NCBI GenBank assembly: GCA_964652155.1
Contig: CAZZBK010000049.1
Coordinates: forward strand, 1-35,745
Reading direction: 5' to 3'
Length of the DNA: 35,745 nucleotides
DNA from: CAZZBK01 sp964652155
GTDB lineage: Bacteria; Planctomycetota; Planctomycetia; Pirellulales; PNKZ01
The notes beneath the pieces were generated by a model. It worked only from the letters and a program-made list of their open reading frames with translations. It was not told the origin of the DNA and did not search any database. Both the position numbers and the translations under genes were made by a program. Of the stretch, positions 17,841 through 26,209 are shown piece after piece; the stretch's first letter is position 1, and each line of letters starts with the position of its first letter.

Positions 17841-20018
17841 CTAGGGACGATGGCCGCGACTTGAGAGTCCCGAGCCGCTACCGCTGGGGGGCGTACCCAT
17901 CCCGACGGCGCGTTGCCAGCGCCGCAACCACGGTGTGTTCGGCCGATCCTGAAACGCGAACCAGACCACGCCCCACAGCAGCACGGTGACCAGCAGCACG
18001 CCGCCGAGCCCCCAAGCTCCAGAGCGAATCAGCCGCGTGCCCAACCGCCAGGCCGGGTTCACCACCGCGCCATAATCTTCCTGCACGATCACGAACCAAC
18101 CCAGCTCGTGCGTGTTCCGCTCGCGATGGCCGACCTCGACCTCGTCGATCGCGGCAAGAAAGCGTTGCTCCGGCTGGCCGCCGATCGGGTCGCGATAATC
18201 GTCGAGCACCGACCGTTCGCTGGCCAACTGTTGATCGGCCGCTTCCGGCGACGCCGCCCACTCATGAAGCTGCGCGAGGCGTGGCGCGTGCTCGGATAAA
18301 TACAACTCGGGCTCGCTGGACGCCGCGGTCGAGAGCCGCGCCGTCAACGCCGGGTGTTCCAACACGATGGCCGTGCGCCCTTGTTCGTCGGCGCGCATGT
18401 CGACCAGCACGGCCAATCGATCGGCCGACTCGTCGCCGCGCAGCTCGGTGAAGCGTCCCAACTCGACCGTCAAGCCCAGCACGCCGAGCACCTCGCGCTG
18501 TTCGCCGTCGTGATCCCAGATCGGAACCGTGAACACGATCACCCGCTTATCGCTGGTCGTGCTGCGAATGACGCGCGACACGTGCGGCGCCTGAATCGGC
18601 TCGATGGGCTCGCCGAGGGGGACGGCCGGATCCAGATCGCGGCCCCGGCCGTGAAAATAGTCCCGATAGCGAAAGTTGTGTTCGACCTGGGAGCCGTCGT
18701 GTGGGTAGCGTGCCAGCCGCAGCCCTTGGTGGTCCAGAATGCTCCAACTGGCGGCGCTGAGCGACGAGTTGGCCTGATGCACGCGCTGCAGGGACTCGAG
18801 GAGTATGATCCGCTCGCGGGAGTCGCGGGGCTTGCCGATCGCCTGTCGCACACGTTCGCGGAGCGTGTCGTCGGCCGCGGTCAGCTCGAGCGTGTCCCAG
18901 CGGCGATTGATCTGCGCGGCCACGGCCTCAGCGACGAACCGGGCGGCGAACCGATTGCTTTCCAAGCCGCGGCGGATGAGCAACGCCTCCGAATCGCTGA
19001 CCGCGATCGAAGTGGCGCTCCAACTCAGCAGCACGAGGATGACGGTCAAGATGAACGGGCCCAACACGCCCAGCAGCAGCAACGGCCGCCGCGCGATGCG
19101 CGCATGCCGTTTGTCAAGCGCGTCGATCACGGCTTGGGGGTTGGGGTAGCGATGGCGCGGATCGATGCTCAAGCAGCGGTCGAGAATATCGCACAGCGCG
19201 CGATCGGCCCCGCCGCGGCGATGAGCGATCGGCTTCGGCGCGTCGCGGAGCAATTGCTGATAGCGGCGCAATTGCTCGGCCAGCTCGCCCCCTTGACGCA
19301 CGTAATCGACCCGTTGCTCGTTGCGGTAAGGGGGCTCGCCGGTCAGTAGATGGTACCCCAGTGCGCCGAGGGCATACACGTCCCAGCGGGCGTCAGGGGC
19401 GGCCTGTAGGTCGGCTTGCTCGGGAGCCATGTAGAACAGTGTCCCCAGCGAGGGTCGTTGCTCGTGCGACAAGCGTGACTGGCCAAAGTCGGCGAGCCGC
19501 GGCTTGAAATCCTGATCGAGCAAAACGTTCGCCGGCTTCAAGTCGCAGTGCAGCACCCCTTTGCCATGCGCATGCACCAAGCCGATGGCCACCTCGCGAA
19601 ACATGGCCACCGCGTCGGCCTTCGGCAGTGGCCCCGCCTGGATCTGCTCGGCGAGCGAGCCGTGCTCGAGGTACTCCATGATGTAATACGGCGGCTCGGC
19701 GTCCCAACCGACGTCGATGAGCTGCACGACGTAGCGATCGGCAAAGAGAAATGAAAGCTTCTCGACCTCGCGGGAGAGCAGCGACCAGTCGAGCCCGCCG
19801 CGATGCGTGTAGTATTTGATGGCCACGAGCCGGCGCGTGCTCCGTTCACGCGCCACCCAGACTTCGCCATACGCTCCCGCGCCGAGGAAATGCTCGGTTT
19901 CGTAGCCGCTCACGTCGGCCGGCGGACGTGTCCGTTGCAGGCTCCGCTCGCATGCTTGCCGCACTTCGTCGGGCCCTTGGGGCAGTGTGTCGTCGGACTT
20001 CACGGGCTCTCCTCGCAT
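17841..20018 (-). CDS. Transmembrane Ser/Thr protein kinase with external Cache-like sensor domain
   Basis: The 725 residues hold an N-terminal Hanks-type kinase, two membrane helices (about 311-334 and near 675-697) and between them a domain of about 340 residues. The kinase has the glycine loop GAGAYGEVW (46-54), VAIK lysine (Lys68), catalytic loop HCDLKPAN (157-164), DFG (177-179) and APE (198-200). The arginine of HRD is Cys, so it is a non-RD kinase. The outer domain has Cache-type features: WSILDHQGLRLARYP, then NFRYRDYFHGRG, then TSDKRVIVFTVPIWD and VLGVLGLTVELGRF. Such domains bind small extracellular ligands, mostly known in chemoreceptors and histidine kinases. I prefer the ATG at 20018, with purine-rich GAGGGGGA just upstream and 10 bp after the dehydrogenase stop; an ATG at 20054 would overlap that gene. 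Confidence 0.93.
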   Translation of the reverse strand: MRGEPVKSDDTLPQGPDEVRQACERSLQRTRPPADVSGYETEHFLGAGAYGEVWVARERSTRRLVAIKYYTHRGGLDWSLLSREVEKLSFLFADRYVVQLIDVGWDAEPPYYIMEYLEHGSLAEQIQAGPLPKADAVAMFREVAIGLVHAHGKGVLHCDLKPANVLLDQDFKPRLADFGQSRLSHEQRPSLGTLFYMAPEQADLQAAPDARWDVYALGALGYHLLTGEPPYRNEQRVDYVRQGGELAEQLRRYQQLLRDAPKPIAHRRGGADRALCDILDRCLSIDPRHRYPNPQAVIDALDKRHARIARRPLLLLGVLGPFILTVILVLLSWSATSIAVSDSEALLIRRGLESNRFAARFVAEAVAAQINRRWDTLELTAADDTLRERVRQAIGKPRDSRERIILLESLQRVHQANSSLSAASWSILDHQGLRLARYPHDGSQVEHNFRYRDYFHGRGRDLDPAVPLGEPIEPIQAPHVSRVIRSTTSDKRVIVFTVPIWDHDGEQREVLGVLGLTVELGRFTELRGDESADRLAVLVDMRADEQGRTAIVLEHPALTARLSTAASSEPELYLSEHAPRLAQLHEWAASPEAADQQLASERSVLDDYRDPIGGQPEQRFLAAIDEVEVGHRERNTHELGWFVIVQEDYGAVVNPAWRLGTRLIRSGAWGLGGVLLVTVLLWGVVWFAFQDRPNTPWLRRWQRAVGMGTPPSGSGSGLSSRGHRP

Positions 20019-20028
20019 CCCGTCCCCC

Positions 20029-21039
20029 TCACCCCTCTCCCCTTCCCGGATCATACACCCAAGCCGGTGGACGCTGCGACGGGTGAGGAAAGCCCAGCCG
20101 CTTGTCGGTCAGCAAATTGAACAGCGGTTCCCCGCTCAGGTAGCGTCGCAAGTTCTCGCTGAACAGGTTCGTCATGTCCTCGGCACGGCGACCACTCTGG
20201 CCACCCACGTGCGGCGTGATGAGCACGTTGGGCATGTCCCAGAGTGGGCTGTCGGAGGGCAACGGCTCGACTTCGGTCACGTCGACTGCCGCGCCCGCCA
20301 ACCGCTGCTCGCGCAAGGCCGCGACCAGATCGCGCTCGACCACCAGCGGGCCACGCGCCACGTTCACCAAACACGCCGTCGGCTTCATCAATCGCAACGC
20401 CCGAGCGTCGATCATCCAGCGCGTCGCGCCGTTGAGCGGAGCCGAGAGAATCAAATAGTCGAGTTGCGGGAGCAAATCATCCAGCCGCTCGGGTCCCCAG
20501 AGTTGCTCGACGTGGGCGGGCTTGTCGAGCGGAAAATAATCGGTGGCCAAGATGCGACAACGGAACGGCGCGAGCACCTCGGCCAATCGGCGACCGTTGC
20601 CGCCGAAGCCCACGATGCCGATCGTGCTGCGATGCACGTCGCGCGTCGGTCGGCGTACAAACTCCTTGGCCTGCTGCGCCCGGACAAACACCCCCAGCGA
20701 GCGACTCCAGCCAAACAACAGGGCCATCGTCTGGTCGGCCACCTGATCGGCGAGCACGCCGCTCGCGCTGCACACCGTGATGTCACTCTCGATCACGCTG
20801 TCGACGAGGCAGTGGTCCATGCCCGCCGCGGTCGATTGGATGTAACGCAACTTGCCTCGCCGCACCACCTCGTCCCAGGGGATCGTCAAAAATCGGTCAT
20901 GGCCGCAAAACACGTCGGCCTCCAGGATCTGCTCCGCGATATTCTCGTACGAGGCGTTGACGATCTCGGCCTCGGGAGCGACGCGGAGCATTTGCTCGCG
21001 GTGGCGTGCCTCGTTGGGAAAACACAAGACGATGCGCAT
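20029..21039 (-). CDS. D-2-hydroxyacid dehydrogenase (NAD-binding)
   Basis: The family reduces 2-keto acids to D-2-hydroxyacids with NAD(P)H. The 336 residues show the substrate-domain segment QSTAAGMDH, then the nucleotide motif IGIVGFGGNGRRLAEVLAPF, the substrate-binding NVARGPLVVERDLV (with the family Arg), an EVEPLPSDSPLW segment (family Glu) and the catalytic His in LITPHVGGQSG. The long open frame continues far upstream, but the ATG at 21039 starts MRIVLCFPNEARHREQML, a natural first strand. Upstream lies the sialidase-like gene with a 49-bp gap, downstream the kinase; all on one strand, possibly one transcript. The substrate is unknown. Confidence 0.9.
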   Translation of the reverse strand: MRIVLCFPNEARHREQMLRVAPEAEIVNASYENIAEQILEADVFCGHDRFLTIPWDEVVRRGKLRYIQSTAAGMDHCLVDSVIESDITVCSASGVLADQVADQTMALLFGWSRSLGVFVRAQQAKEFVRRPTRDVHRSTIGIVGFGGNGRRLAEVLAPFRCRILATDYFPLDKPAHVEQLWGPERLDDLLPQLDYLILSAPLNGATRWMIDARALRLMKPTACLVNVARGPLVVERDLVAALREQRLAGAAVDVTEVEPLPSDSPLWDMPNVLITPHVGGQSGRRAEDMTNLFSENLRRYLSGEPLFNLLTDKRLGFPHPSQRPPAWVYDPGRGEG

Positions 21040-21088
21040 GACCGTGAATCGACGAACGTGAGGAAAGGAATAGGAAGTCAGGTGTCGG

Positions 21089-22381
21089 TTACCGCTTGGA
21101 CTCGGGCTGCTTGGGTCCCAGCGGGCGACAGATGAGCATTTGCAGCTTGGATTTCGGCCCCACCAGTTGCTGGGCGAGGATGTCGGCCTCGGTGAAGCGT
21201 GCGAGCAGGATCTCGCCATCGGTCGCGCGGTTGCGATCGTAGGAGATGTAGATCGTGCCGTCGGGAGCTTGGAAGCCGTCGGGGTACGAGATCCCCTTGC
21301 GATCGTCGAGCACCAGCCCACCGCGCCACTCGACGCCGTCGTCGTCCGACAACCAGGCGCTGAGCTGGACGCGCCCTTCGTGCCGATCGATGGCATCGCC
21401 GTGCTTGACCAATAGCAGTCGGCCCGACGCGAGGCGGCGGACATGAAACCGCGCGTTGGGCTGACGAATGTGCGGCGGCTCGCTGGGCGCGGCCCAGCTG
21501 CGCCCTCCGTCGGTCGACGTGCTCTGCATGATCCCTTTGACCGTCCGCGCGAGCATCCATAGCGAGCCATCGCGGCGCTCGACGAGCATGTGCTCGTGCC
21601 AGTCGGGATTCGGAAACTGCACCGCGCCGCGCCGCTGCCAACTCGCGCCCTGATCGGCTGACACGAACACGTTCGCGCCACGCAGCGGGTCGAGTTCCTT
21701 GAACTGTCCTTTGAACTGCCGAAAGCCTTCACGCTGGTCGAGCGAGATGGGCAGCAGCCACTCGCCGCTCTTGAGCACCGTCGGTTTGTTGAGCGTGACA
21801 CCGTGCCAAACGCGCCGCGGCGAGGTCCAGAGGGGTTGCTCGGCGTCGGGGTTATCGCACCGCGTCATCCACACTCCGGCGCGGCCATCGAACATGTCCA
21901 TCGATTGATCGAAGATCAGCCATAGTCGCCCGAGCGGGTCGGTCCAGAGGTTGCCGACCAACACGCTACGATCCATCGGCAAGCTCTTCGAGTGCGAATC
22001 GACCACCAGGCGCGGCTTCGACCAACTCGCGCCGTCGTCGTCGCTCGTGGCGAGCACGAAGAACGCCTTGGGACTGTCGCCGCCCGCCACCCAGCAGGCC
22101 CAGAGCCGACCCTGGGGCGTCCGCTCGATGCCGATCGTCATGCCGTAATCGAGCCGGTCGTAGTCGTATTGCGGCAGCGGCGAGGTGTTCAGAACCGGCG
22201 GCACCAGCGCCAGATCGGCGACGCGCCGCAGCACGTCGAACTCGTACTCGCGGACCTCGGCCGGGGACATTTGGGCGAAGCGGCGTGCCGGTTCCAGCCC
22301 CGGTTCGTCGGCTGGCTCTTGGGCCTGCGCCGCGAGCGATAGCCCGAATAATAACAGCGTGAACCACCACAAAACCTTCAT
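21089..22381 (-). CDS. Exported sialidase-like BNR/Asp-box propeller protein
   Basis: The 430-residue protein starts with a signal peptide (VLWWFTLLLFGLSLAAQAQE). It has at least four Asp-box repeats with the S-x-D-x-G-x-x-W pattern: SDDDGASWS, SADQGASWQ, STDGGRSWA and SDDDGVEWR. Together with TIGIERTPQGRLWACWVAGG near the N terminus (an Arg in the position of the sialidase arginine triad) and SYPDGFQAPDGTIYISYDRN near the C terminus, this fits the six-bladed exo-alpha-sialidase-like family common in planctomycetes. Whether it cleaves sialic acid or another sugar is not clear. The ATG at 22381 opens the signal peptide; upstream codons are not part of the protein. Confidence 0.88.
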   Translation of the reverse strand: MKVLWWFTLLLFGLSLAAQAQEPADEPGLEPARRFAQMSPAEVREYEFDVLRRVADLALVPPVLNTSPLPQYDYDRLDYGMTIGIERTPQGRLWACWVAGGDSPKAFFVLATSDDDGASWSKPRLVVDSHSKSLPMDRSVLVGNLWTDPLGRLWLIFDQSMDMFDGRAGVWMTRCDNPDAEQPLWTSPRRVWHGVTLNKPTVLKSGEWLLPISLDQREGFRQFKGQFKELDPLRGANVFVSADQGASWQRRGAVQFPNPDWHEHMLVERRDGSLWMLARTVKGIMQSTSTDGGRSWAAPSEPPHIRQPNARFHVRRLASGRLLLVKHGDAIDRHEGRVQLSAWLSDDDGVEWRGGLVLDDRKGISYPDGFQAPDGTIYISYDRNRATDGEILLARFTEADILAQQLVGPKSKLQMLICRPLGPKQPESKR

Positions 22382-22803
22382 GGCACAAGTCGCCTGTGAG
22401 GAGGAAAAAACTCGAAATTGGGCCCAATCTCGCCCGGCGTGGATCCTCAGGGCCATGATACGGGCTCGCTTGGCAATAATAAAGCAAGCGGAATCGAGCG
22501 TCGTCGTAAAGAGTTGATCCGCCGTGCCTTGCAGCCTCGCCTGGGCCTCGGCTCCCCCACTCGCCCGCGCCTCCGCCTCGCCTTACCCCCCCGGCCTACG
22601 CTGCTGCGTAGCGATCGCCTAATGCCTTCGGCCCTCACCCCGCGCACCGCTCCCCACACCCCTTGCTGCTCCTTTTTCACTTGGTTCGGCCGCCTTGGGC
22701 AATTACCATAAATAGAGTTAACAACTCTCGACGCACTCGTCGAAAAGTGCGCGTGTTGGTCTGTCTATATTGATTGATGACGCAACTCCTACGGAGCGCG
22801 GAA
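22382..22803. other. Intergenic region between divergent secreted-protein genes
   Basis: These 422 bases have no supported gene. From about 22520 to 22680 the plus strand is strongly pyrimidine-rich, with long C runs, and includes a small perfect hairpin CTACGC-TGCT-GCGTAG at 22596-22611. Nearer the downstream gene is GAGTT-AAC-AACTC (about 22716-22728) and GCACT/AGTGC around 22733-22752. Both divergent promoters must lie here, but I could not identify them with confidence. Confidence 0.45.
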
Positions 22804-23595
22804 ATGAACATGTCTCGACTTTGGTTGTGTGCCGTTCTGGCACTGTGCGGATTGAACGCGGTCTTGCTGTCTGCGGCGGAGCCGGTCCGCAAACCGCTGC
22901 TCAAGGCCGGGCAGTACAATCCCGATCATCAGTCGGTCGAGATGTTCTCCGCCATCAAGGAAGGGAAGATCGCCGTCAAGCTCGTCGCCAAGGATTCGAC
23001 CGAGGGTCGGTTGTTGGTGACGAACAAAACGGCGGCCCCGCTCAATGTGAAAATGCCCGACGCCTTTGCGGGCGTACAAGTCCTGGCGCAGCTCGGCGGC
23101 GGGATGGGTGCGATGGGCGGCGGCGGCGGCGCTCAAGGAGTGGGCGGCGGAGCGGGCGCGGCGGGTGGAGCGGCCGGTGGCGGTGGAGCCGGCGGCGGAT
23201 TTTTCAACGTGCCGGCCGAAAAGACCTCGGACCTCAAAGTCCCCTGCGTCTGCTTGGAGCATGGCAAGCCCGAGCCCCGGCCCGAGATGACCTACGAAGT
23301 TCGTCCGATCGAAACCTTCAATAGCAACCCGATGGTGCGCGAGATCGTACGGCTATTGGGCAACGGTCAACTCAATCAGCGCGTGGCGCAAGCCGCGACC
23401 TGGCACTTTGCGAACAAGATGAGTTGGGAAGCGCTCGCCGACAAGCGCGTCGAGCGGCTCGGCGGCCAGCCGTATCCGTACTTCAGCCTCGAAGAGATGC
23501 AAGCCGCCTACGCCTTGGGCCAGTACGTCGAGAAACTGGTTGAAGACAACAAGAACTCGCCCGCGGACAGCCTGACCAAGCTGCCGAAGCTGTAA
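22804..23595 (+). CDS. Exported protein with glycine-rich linker, function unknown
   Basis: The 263-residue protein starts with a signal peptide (LWLCAVLALCGLNAVLLSAA). A first region (about 24-95) with KEGKIAVKLVAKDSTEGRLL and VTNKTAAPLNVKMPDAFAGV looks like a small beta domain. A glycine/alanine low-complexity linker follows (about 98-140), then a C-terminal domain that begins VPCVCLEHGKPEPRPEMTYE and continues as helices (NPMVREIVRLLGNGQLNQRV, QAATWHFANKMSWEALADK). The CVCLEHGKPEP pattern, two close cysteines before a conserved H-G-K-P, is distinctive, but I cannot name the family. The ATG at 22804 follows GGAG; an in-frame start at 22774 lacks a ribosome site. Confidence 0.82.
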   Translation: MNMSRLWLCAVLALCGLNAVLLSAAEPVRKPLLKAGQYNPDHQSVEMFSAIKEGKIAVKLVAKDSTEGRLLVTNKTAAPLNVKMPDAFAGVQVLAQLGGGMGAMGGGGGAQGVGGGAGAAGGAAGGGGAGGGFFNVPAEKTSDLKVPCVCLEHGKPEPRPEMTYEVRPIETFNSNPMVREIVRLLGNGQLNQRVAQAATWHFANKMSWEALADKRVERLGGQPYPYFSLEEMQAAYALGQYVEKLVEDNKNSPADSLTKLPKL

Positions 23596-23626
23596 GCCAA
23601 GATCATAACGATTGAGCTGGTTCACT

Positions 23627-23676
23627 CAAGCCGGCGGCTCTGACGCCGGTTTTTCGGCGACAGAGCCGCCGGCTTG
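23627..23676. repeat. 50-bp near-perfect palindrome (REP-like element or two-way terminator)
   Basis: Outer arms CAAGCCGGCGGCTCTG (23627-23642) and CAGAGCCGCCGGCTTG (23661-23676) are exact reverse complements. Inside them CGCCG (23644-23648) pairs with CGGCG (23655-23659) around a GTTTTT loop, with one A-A mismatch between the two stems. The element lies in the 104-bp gap between two convergent genes, so it can form the same hairpin in both transcripts. Its clean composite structure suggests a dispersed repeat. Confidence 0.8.
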
Positions 23677-23699
23677 GGAAATTCATTCTGCGAGTGTAC

Positions 23700-24857
23700 T
23701 TAGTCGCTCAGCACTCGTTCTAACGCCGCGCGGATGATCCCCTCGGCGCCGCGGCGCACCCAGCAATAGCCGTGCTGCTCGATGAATTTTTCATCACATG
23801 CTCGGTCGGTTGGAATATAGCCTGGGGCGCACTCGCCAAAGCCGAGCGCCATCACGAAGGCGTCGCGGCGCATCTTCTGCGCGGCCAGTTGATAGGCCAC
23901 GAAACTCTCGGCCGGCAGCAACACGATTTGCGCCGCGCCAAAATCGATGCACGGCACGTCGATCCGGTGCCCCTCGGCATGGCGCGCGAGGTTGCTGAGC
24001 CCCAGCGCGGCGTCGGCCCTGGCGCGCAAGCTTTTCTGCCCATCGGCGACAATCGCTTGCAACGCTTCGCGGCTCAGGCTGGGTCGATCGCTGTGCGGCA
24101 AGAGCATCGTCGTGTTGCGAAANNNNNNNNNNNNNNNNNNNNNNNNNNNNNNNNNNNNNNNNNNNNNNNNNNNNNNNNNNNNNNNNNNNNNNNNNNNNNN
24201 NNNNNNNNNNNNNNNNNNNNNNATCTCGCCGTCGTCGGCCATTTGCATGGCTGGGTTGCTCGTGCTGCTCGAGCGACCGTAGCTCACGCGGCCATCGATC
24301 TCGACGCGGCGATTCGAGGCGATCCGCTCGACCTTGGCTTGGCCGAGCCCCAAGTGCGTGATCCGCGTCGTCTCTTGCAGGCTGGCTTCCAATCGCTGGG
24401 CAACACGCTGCACGCATTGGGCATGAAAGTCGACATCGCAAAACAACCCGCCGGGTGATGATTGGGCCAGCAACCGTTGTGCCGTCAGGTCGAAATACGG
24501 CGCGTCGTGCTGATGCACGCAACTGACCAACACCCGCTCGGGCGTGGTGCTGACGGCTCGCGCCAACGTGTTGCGCCACAGCTCGAAGGCGTCGTTGCGC
24601 AACTCGCACCAATCGACCGACACGATGACGATCGGCTGTTCGTTGCCCAGCAACACGAGTCCGCGCGCGGAGAGTGGATCGCCGATCTCTTTGGCTGGCC
24701 CGTAATTGCTTCCCAGCAGCGGGTGCCCGAGCCGCGGTGTGACATCGACCGAGAAGGTCGCGATCCGGAGCGTGTCGGCGACCGCCGCGAAGGTCGGTCC
24801 CGCCGTGCTCGCTAGGAGCGTCGACCCCAATACACCGATGGCCGCGCGTCGTCGCAT
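23700..24857 (-). CDS. Neutral/alkaline ceramidase-like exported protein, interrupted by assembly gap
   Basis: The sequence begins with a basic signal peptide of possible Tat type (MRRRAAIGVLGSTLLASTAG), preceded by AGGAG 10 bases before the ATG at 24857. The next part reads FSVDVTPRLGHPLLGSNYG, ARGLVLLGNEQPIVIVSVDW and VLVSCVHQHDAPYF, the last with the metal-binding His pair of the neutral ceramidase-like family. After an A-to-E stretch ending STSNPAMQMADDGE comes the gap of 100 N (24123-24222). The C-terminal part resumes in the same frame with RNTTMLLPHSDRP and ends with GYIPTDRACDEKFIEQHGYCW, also family-like. The true length is unknown because 100 N is a conventional filler. Planctomycete members of this family are often not true ceramidases, so the substrate is open. 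Confidence 0.85.
   Translation of the reverse strand: MRRRAAIGVLGSTLLASTAGPTFAAVADTLRIATFSVDVTPRLGHPLLGSNYGPAKEIGDPLSARGLVLLGNEQPIVIVSVDWCELRNDAFELWRNTLARAVSTTPERVLVSCVHQHDAPYFDLTAQRLLAQSSPGGLFCDVDFHAQCVQRVAQRLEASLQETTRITHLGLGQAKVERIASNRRVEIDGRVSYGRSSSTSNPAMQMADDGEXXXXXXXXXXXXXXXXXXXXXXXXXXXXXXXXXXFRNTTMLLPHSDRPSLSREALQAIVADGQKSLRARADAALGLSNLARHAEGHRIDVPCIDFGAAQIVLLPAESFVAYQLAAQKMRRDAFVMALGFGECAPGYIPTDRACDEKFIEQHGYCWVRRGAEGIIRAALERVLSD
24123..24222. other. Assembly gap, 100 N
   Basis: Exactly 100 undetermined bases, the usual placeholder for a gap of unknown size. It lies inside the ceramidase-like gene, where further metal ligands would be expected. Confidence 0.99.
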
Positions 24858-24890
24858 GTCGCTTGTTCTCCTAACGGATGGCATAAAAGT

Positions 24891-24975
24891 GTTAGCCGCG
24901 ACGCGGAGCGGAGCGCGTAAAGCCGGCATCACCGATACGCGACGGATACGCGCTCCGCTCCGCGTCGCGGGTAAC
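24891..24975. repeat. 29-bp imperfect inverted repeat with 27-bp spacer
   Basis: The left arm (24891-24919) contains GCGACGCGGAGCGGAGCGCG and the right arm (24947-24975) its reverse complement, with one mismatch in 29 positions. The spacer includes a partial further copy of the GATACGCG word next to the right arm. The element sits just upstream of the ceramidase-like start and downstream of the FG-GAP gene stop, so it could end the FG-GAP transcript or act as a REP-like unit. Confidence 0.75.
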
Positions 24976-25021
24976 GTGTTCGTTTTTACTCACCCCACAG
25001 CCCGCACCCCTCATCCCGTTT

Positions 25022-26209
25022 CTACTCCCGTCGCTGCTCAAAATAGAACACGCCCTTCTTGTTCGCGATCGCCACGTCGAGCAGGCCGTCGCCGTTGACG
25101 TCGGTCACCTCGAACTGCGTGCCGACTCCGCTGTCGTCGTCGATGGCGTGCTCGATCCACTCGGGCTTGCCGTTCTTGCGTGTCAGCTCGAACCAGCAAA
25201 GCACGGCCGGGGCACCGGGGTCGACGTCCCCCTTGGGCCCGTGCGCCCAGTAACGCTTGCCGGTGATGAAGTCGGCCAGCCCATCGCCGTTCAGGTCACC
25301 CAGCCACAGGGCGTGGGTCTGCGAGAACGATTTCGAGATTTCGTGCTGCACGAATCCGTCGGGCGTTTGCTCGTGCCACCACATGCCCAACTGATGGGCC
25401 GCGCTGCTGATCACGTCCTGGTCGCCGTCGCCGTCAAAATCGTAGGCGAACATATACGCGGCGGGCTGACCCAACTTGGCCGCTCTGAACGTCCAGGGGC
25501 TCTGCGCCTTGTCGGCGGGGGACTCCCACCAGCCTTGCGTCACGATCACATCCGCGCGACCGTCGCGATTGATGTCACCGATGCCCAGCCCGTGCGAAAA
25601 GCGGGTCGTGCTCGCCGCGGCCTTCTCGCTAATGTGCTGCAACGTCCACGGCGACTCCGGCTCGCTCGACCGACGGGCAATGACCATCGTGCGGTCCGGG
25701 CCATCCGACTGCGCCGCGTCGGGCGAGGTCCCGGCGATCAACTCCCGCTTGCCGTCGCCATCGATGTCGGCATACACGACGCTCTCGTTATTCGTCACGC
25801 GCATGAGCATGTGCCGCTTCCACGGACGGTCCGCCGTCTTGGGATTCTCCAACCACCACGTGTAGCTCCCCGGAAAATCAACAACGATCAGGTCCGTCCA
25901 GCCGTCGCCGTTGAGGTCGTCCGACCAACTCTGAAAGCAATTGCTGTAACGAAGCGGATCGTACTCACGCGCCTTGCCGGTCTTCTCGTCGCTGTAGAGC
26001 GTGACCGGTTTCCAGTCGGGCGCGGCAAAGTACACATCGCTGGCCGCGATATCGAGTTTGCCGTCTTTGTTGTAATCGCCGACAGCAACTCCCTCGGCCC
26101 GAAACACCTTGTCGAGGGTCGTTTTTTTGAAGCTGATTTTCTTTTCTGCCTGCGCGACGGTCGCGCATGTCAGCACGAGAGCCGTCACGAGTCCGAGAGC
26201 CAATCGCAT
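25022..26209 (-). CDS. Exported FG-GAP/VCBS-repeat protein, seven calcium-loop repeats
   Basis: The 395-residue protein has a signal peptide (LALGLVTALVLTCATVAQAE) and seven repeats of the calcium-binding DxNxDGxxD type: DYNKDGKLDIAASD, DLNGDGWTDLIVVD, DIDGDGKRELIAG, DINRDGRADVIVTQ, DFDGDGDQDVISS, DLNGDGLADFITG and DVNGDGLLDVAIAN. Seven repeats fit one closed beta-propeller of integrin-alpha type, likely calcium-stabilised and placed outside the inner membrane. The ATG at 26209 has GGAG eight bases upstream; the frame continues 63 codons further but without signal-like sequence. Binding partner unknown. Confidence 0.92.
   Translation of the reverse strand: MRLALGLVTALVLTCATVAQAEKKISFKKTTLDKVFRAEGVAVGDYNKDGKLDIAASDVYFAAPDWKPVTLYSDEKTGKAREYDPLRYSNCFQSWSDDLNGDGWTDLIVVDFPGSYTWWLENPKTADRPWKRHMLMRVTNNESVVYADIDGDGKRELIAGTSPDAAQSDGPDRTMVIARRSSEPESPWTLQHISEKAAASTTRFSHGLGIGDINRDGRADVIVTQGWWESPADKAQSPWTFRAAKLGQPAAYMFAYDFDGDGDQDVISSAAHQLGMWWHEQTPDGFVQHEISKSFSQTHALWLGDLNGDGLADFITGKRYWAHGPKGDVDPGAPAVLCWFELTRKNGKPEWIEHAIDDDSGVGTQFEVTDVNGDGLLDVAIANKKGVFYFEQRRE

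Noticed and set aside
18354..19349. Plus-strand open frame of 331 codons opposite the sensor kinase
   Set aside because: It lies antisense to kinase motifs and the Cache domain, with shadow-like composition.
22447..22680. Arginine-rich minus-strand open frame in the intergenic region before the glycine-rich protein
   Set aside because: It results from the strand-biased pyrimidine tract; it has no ribosome site and no domain.
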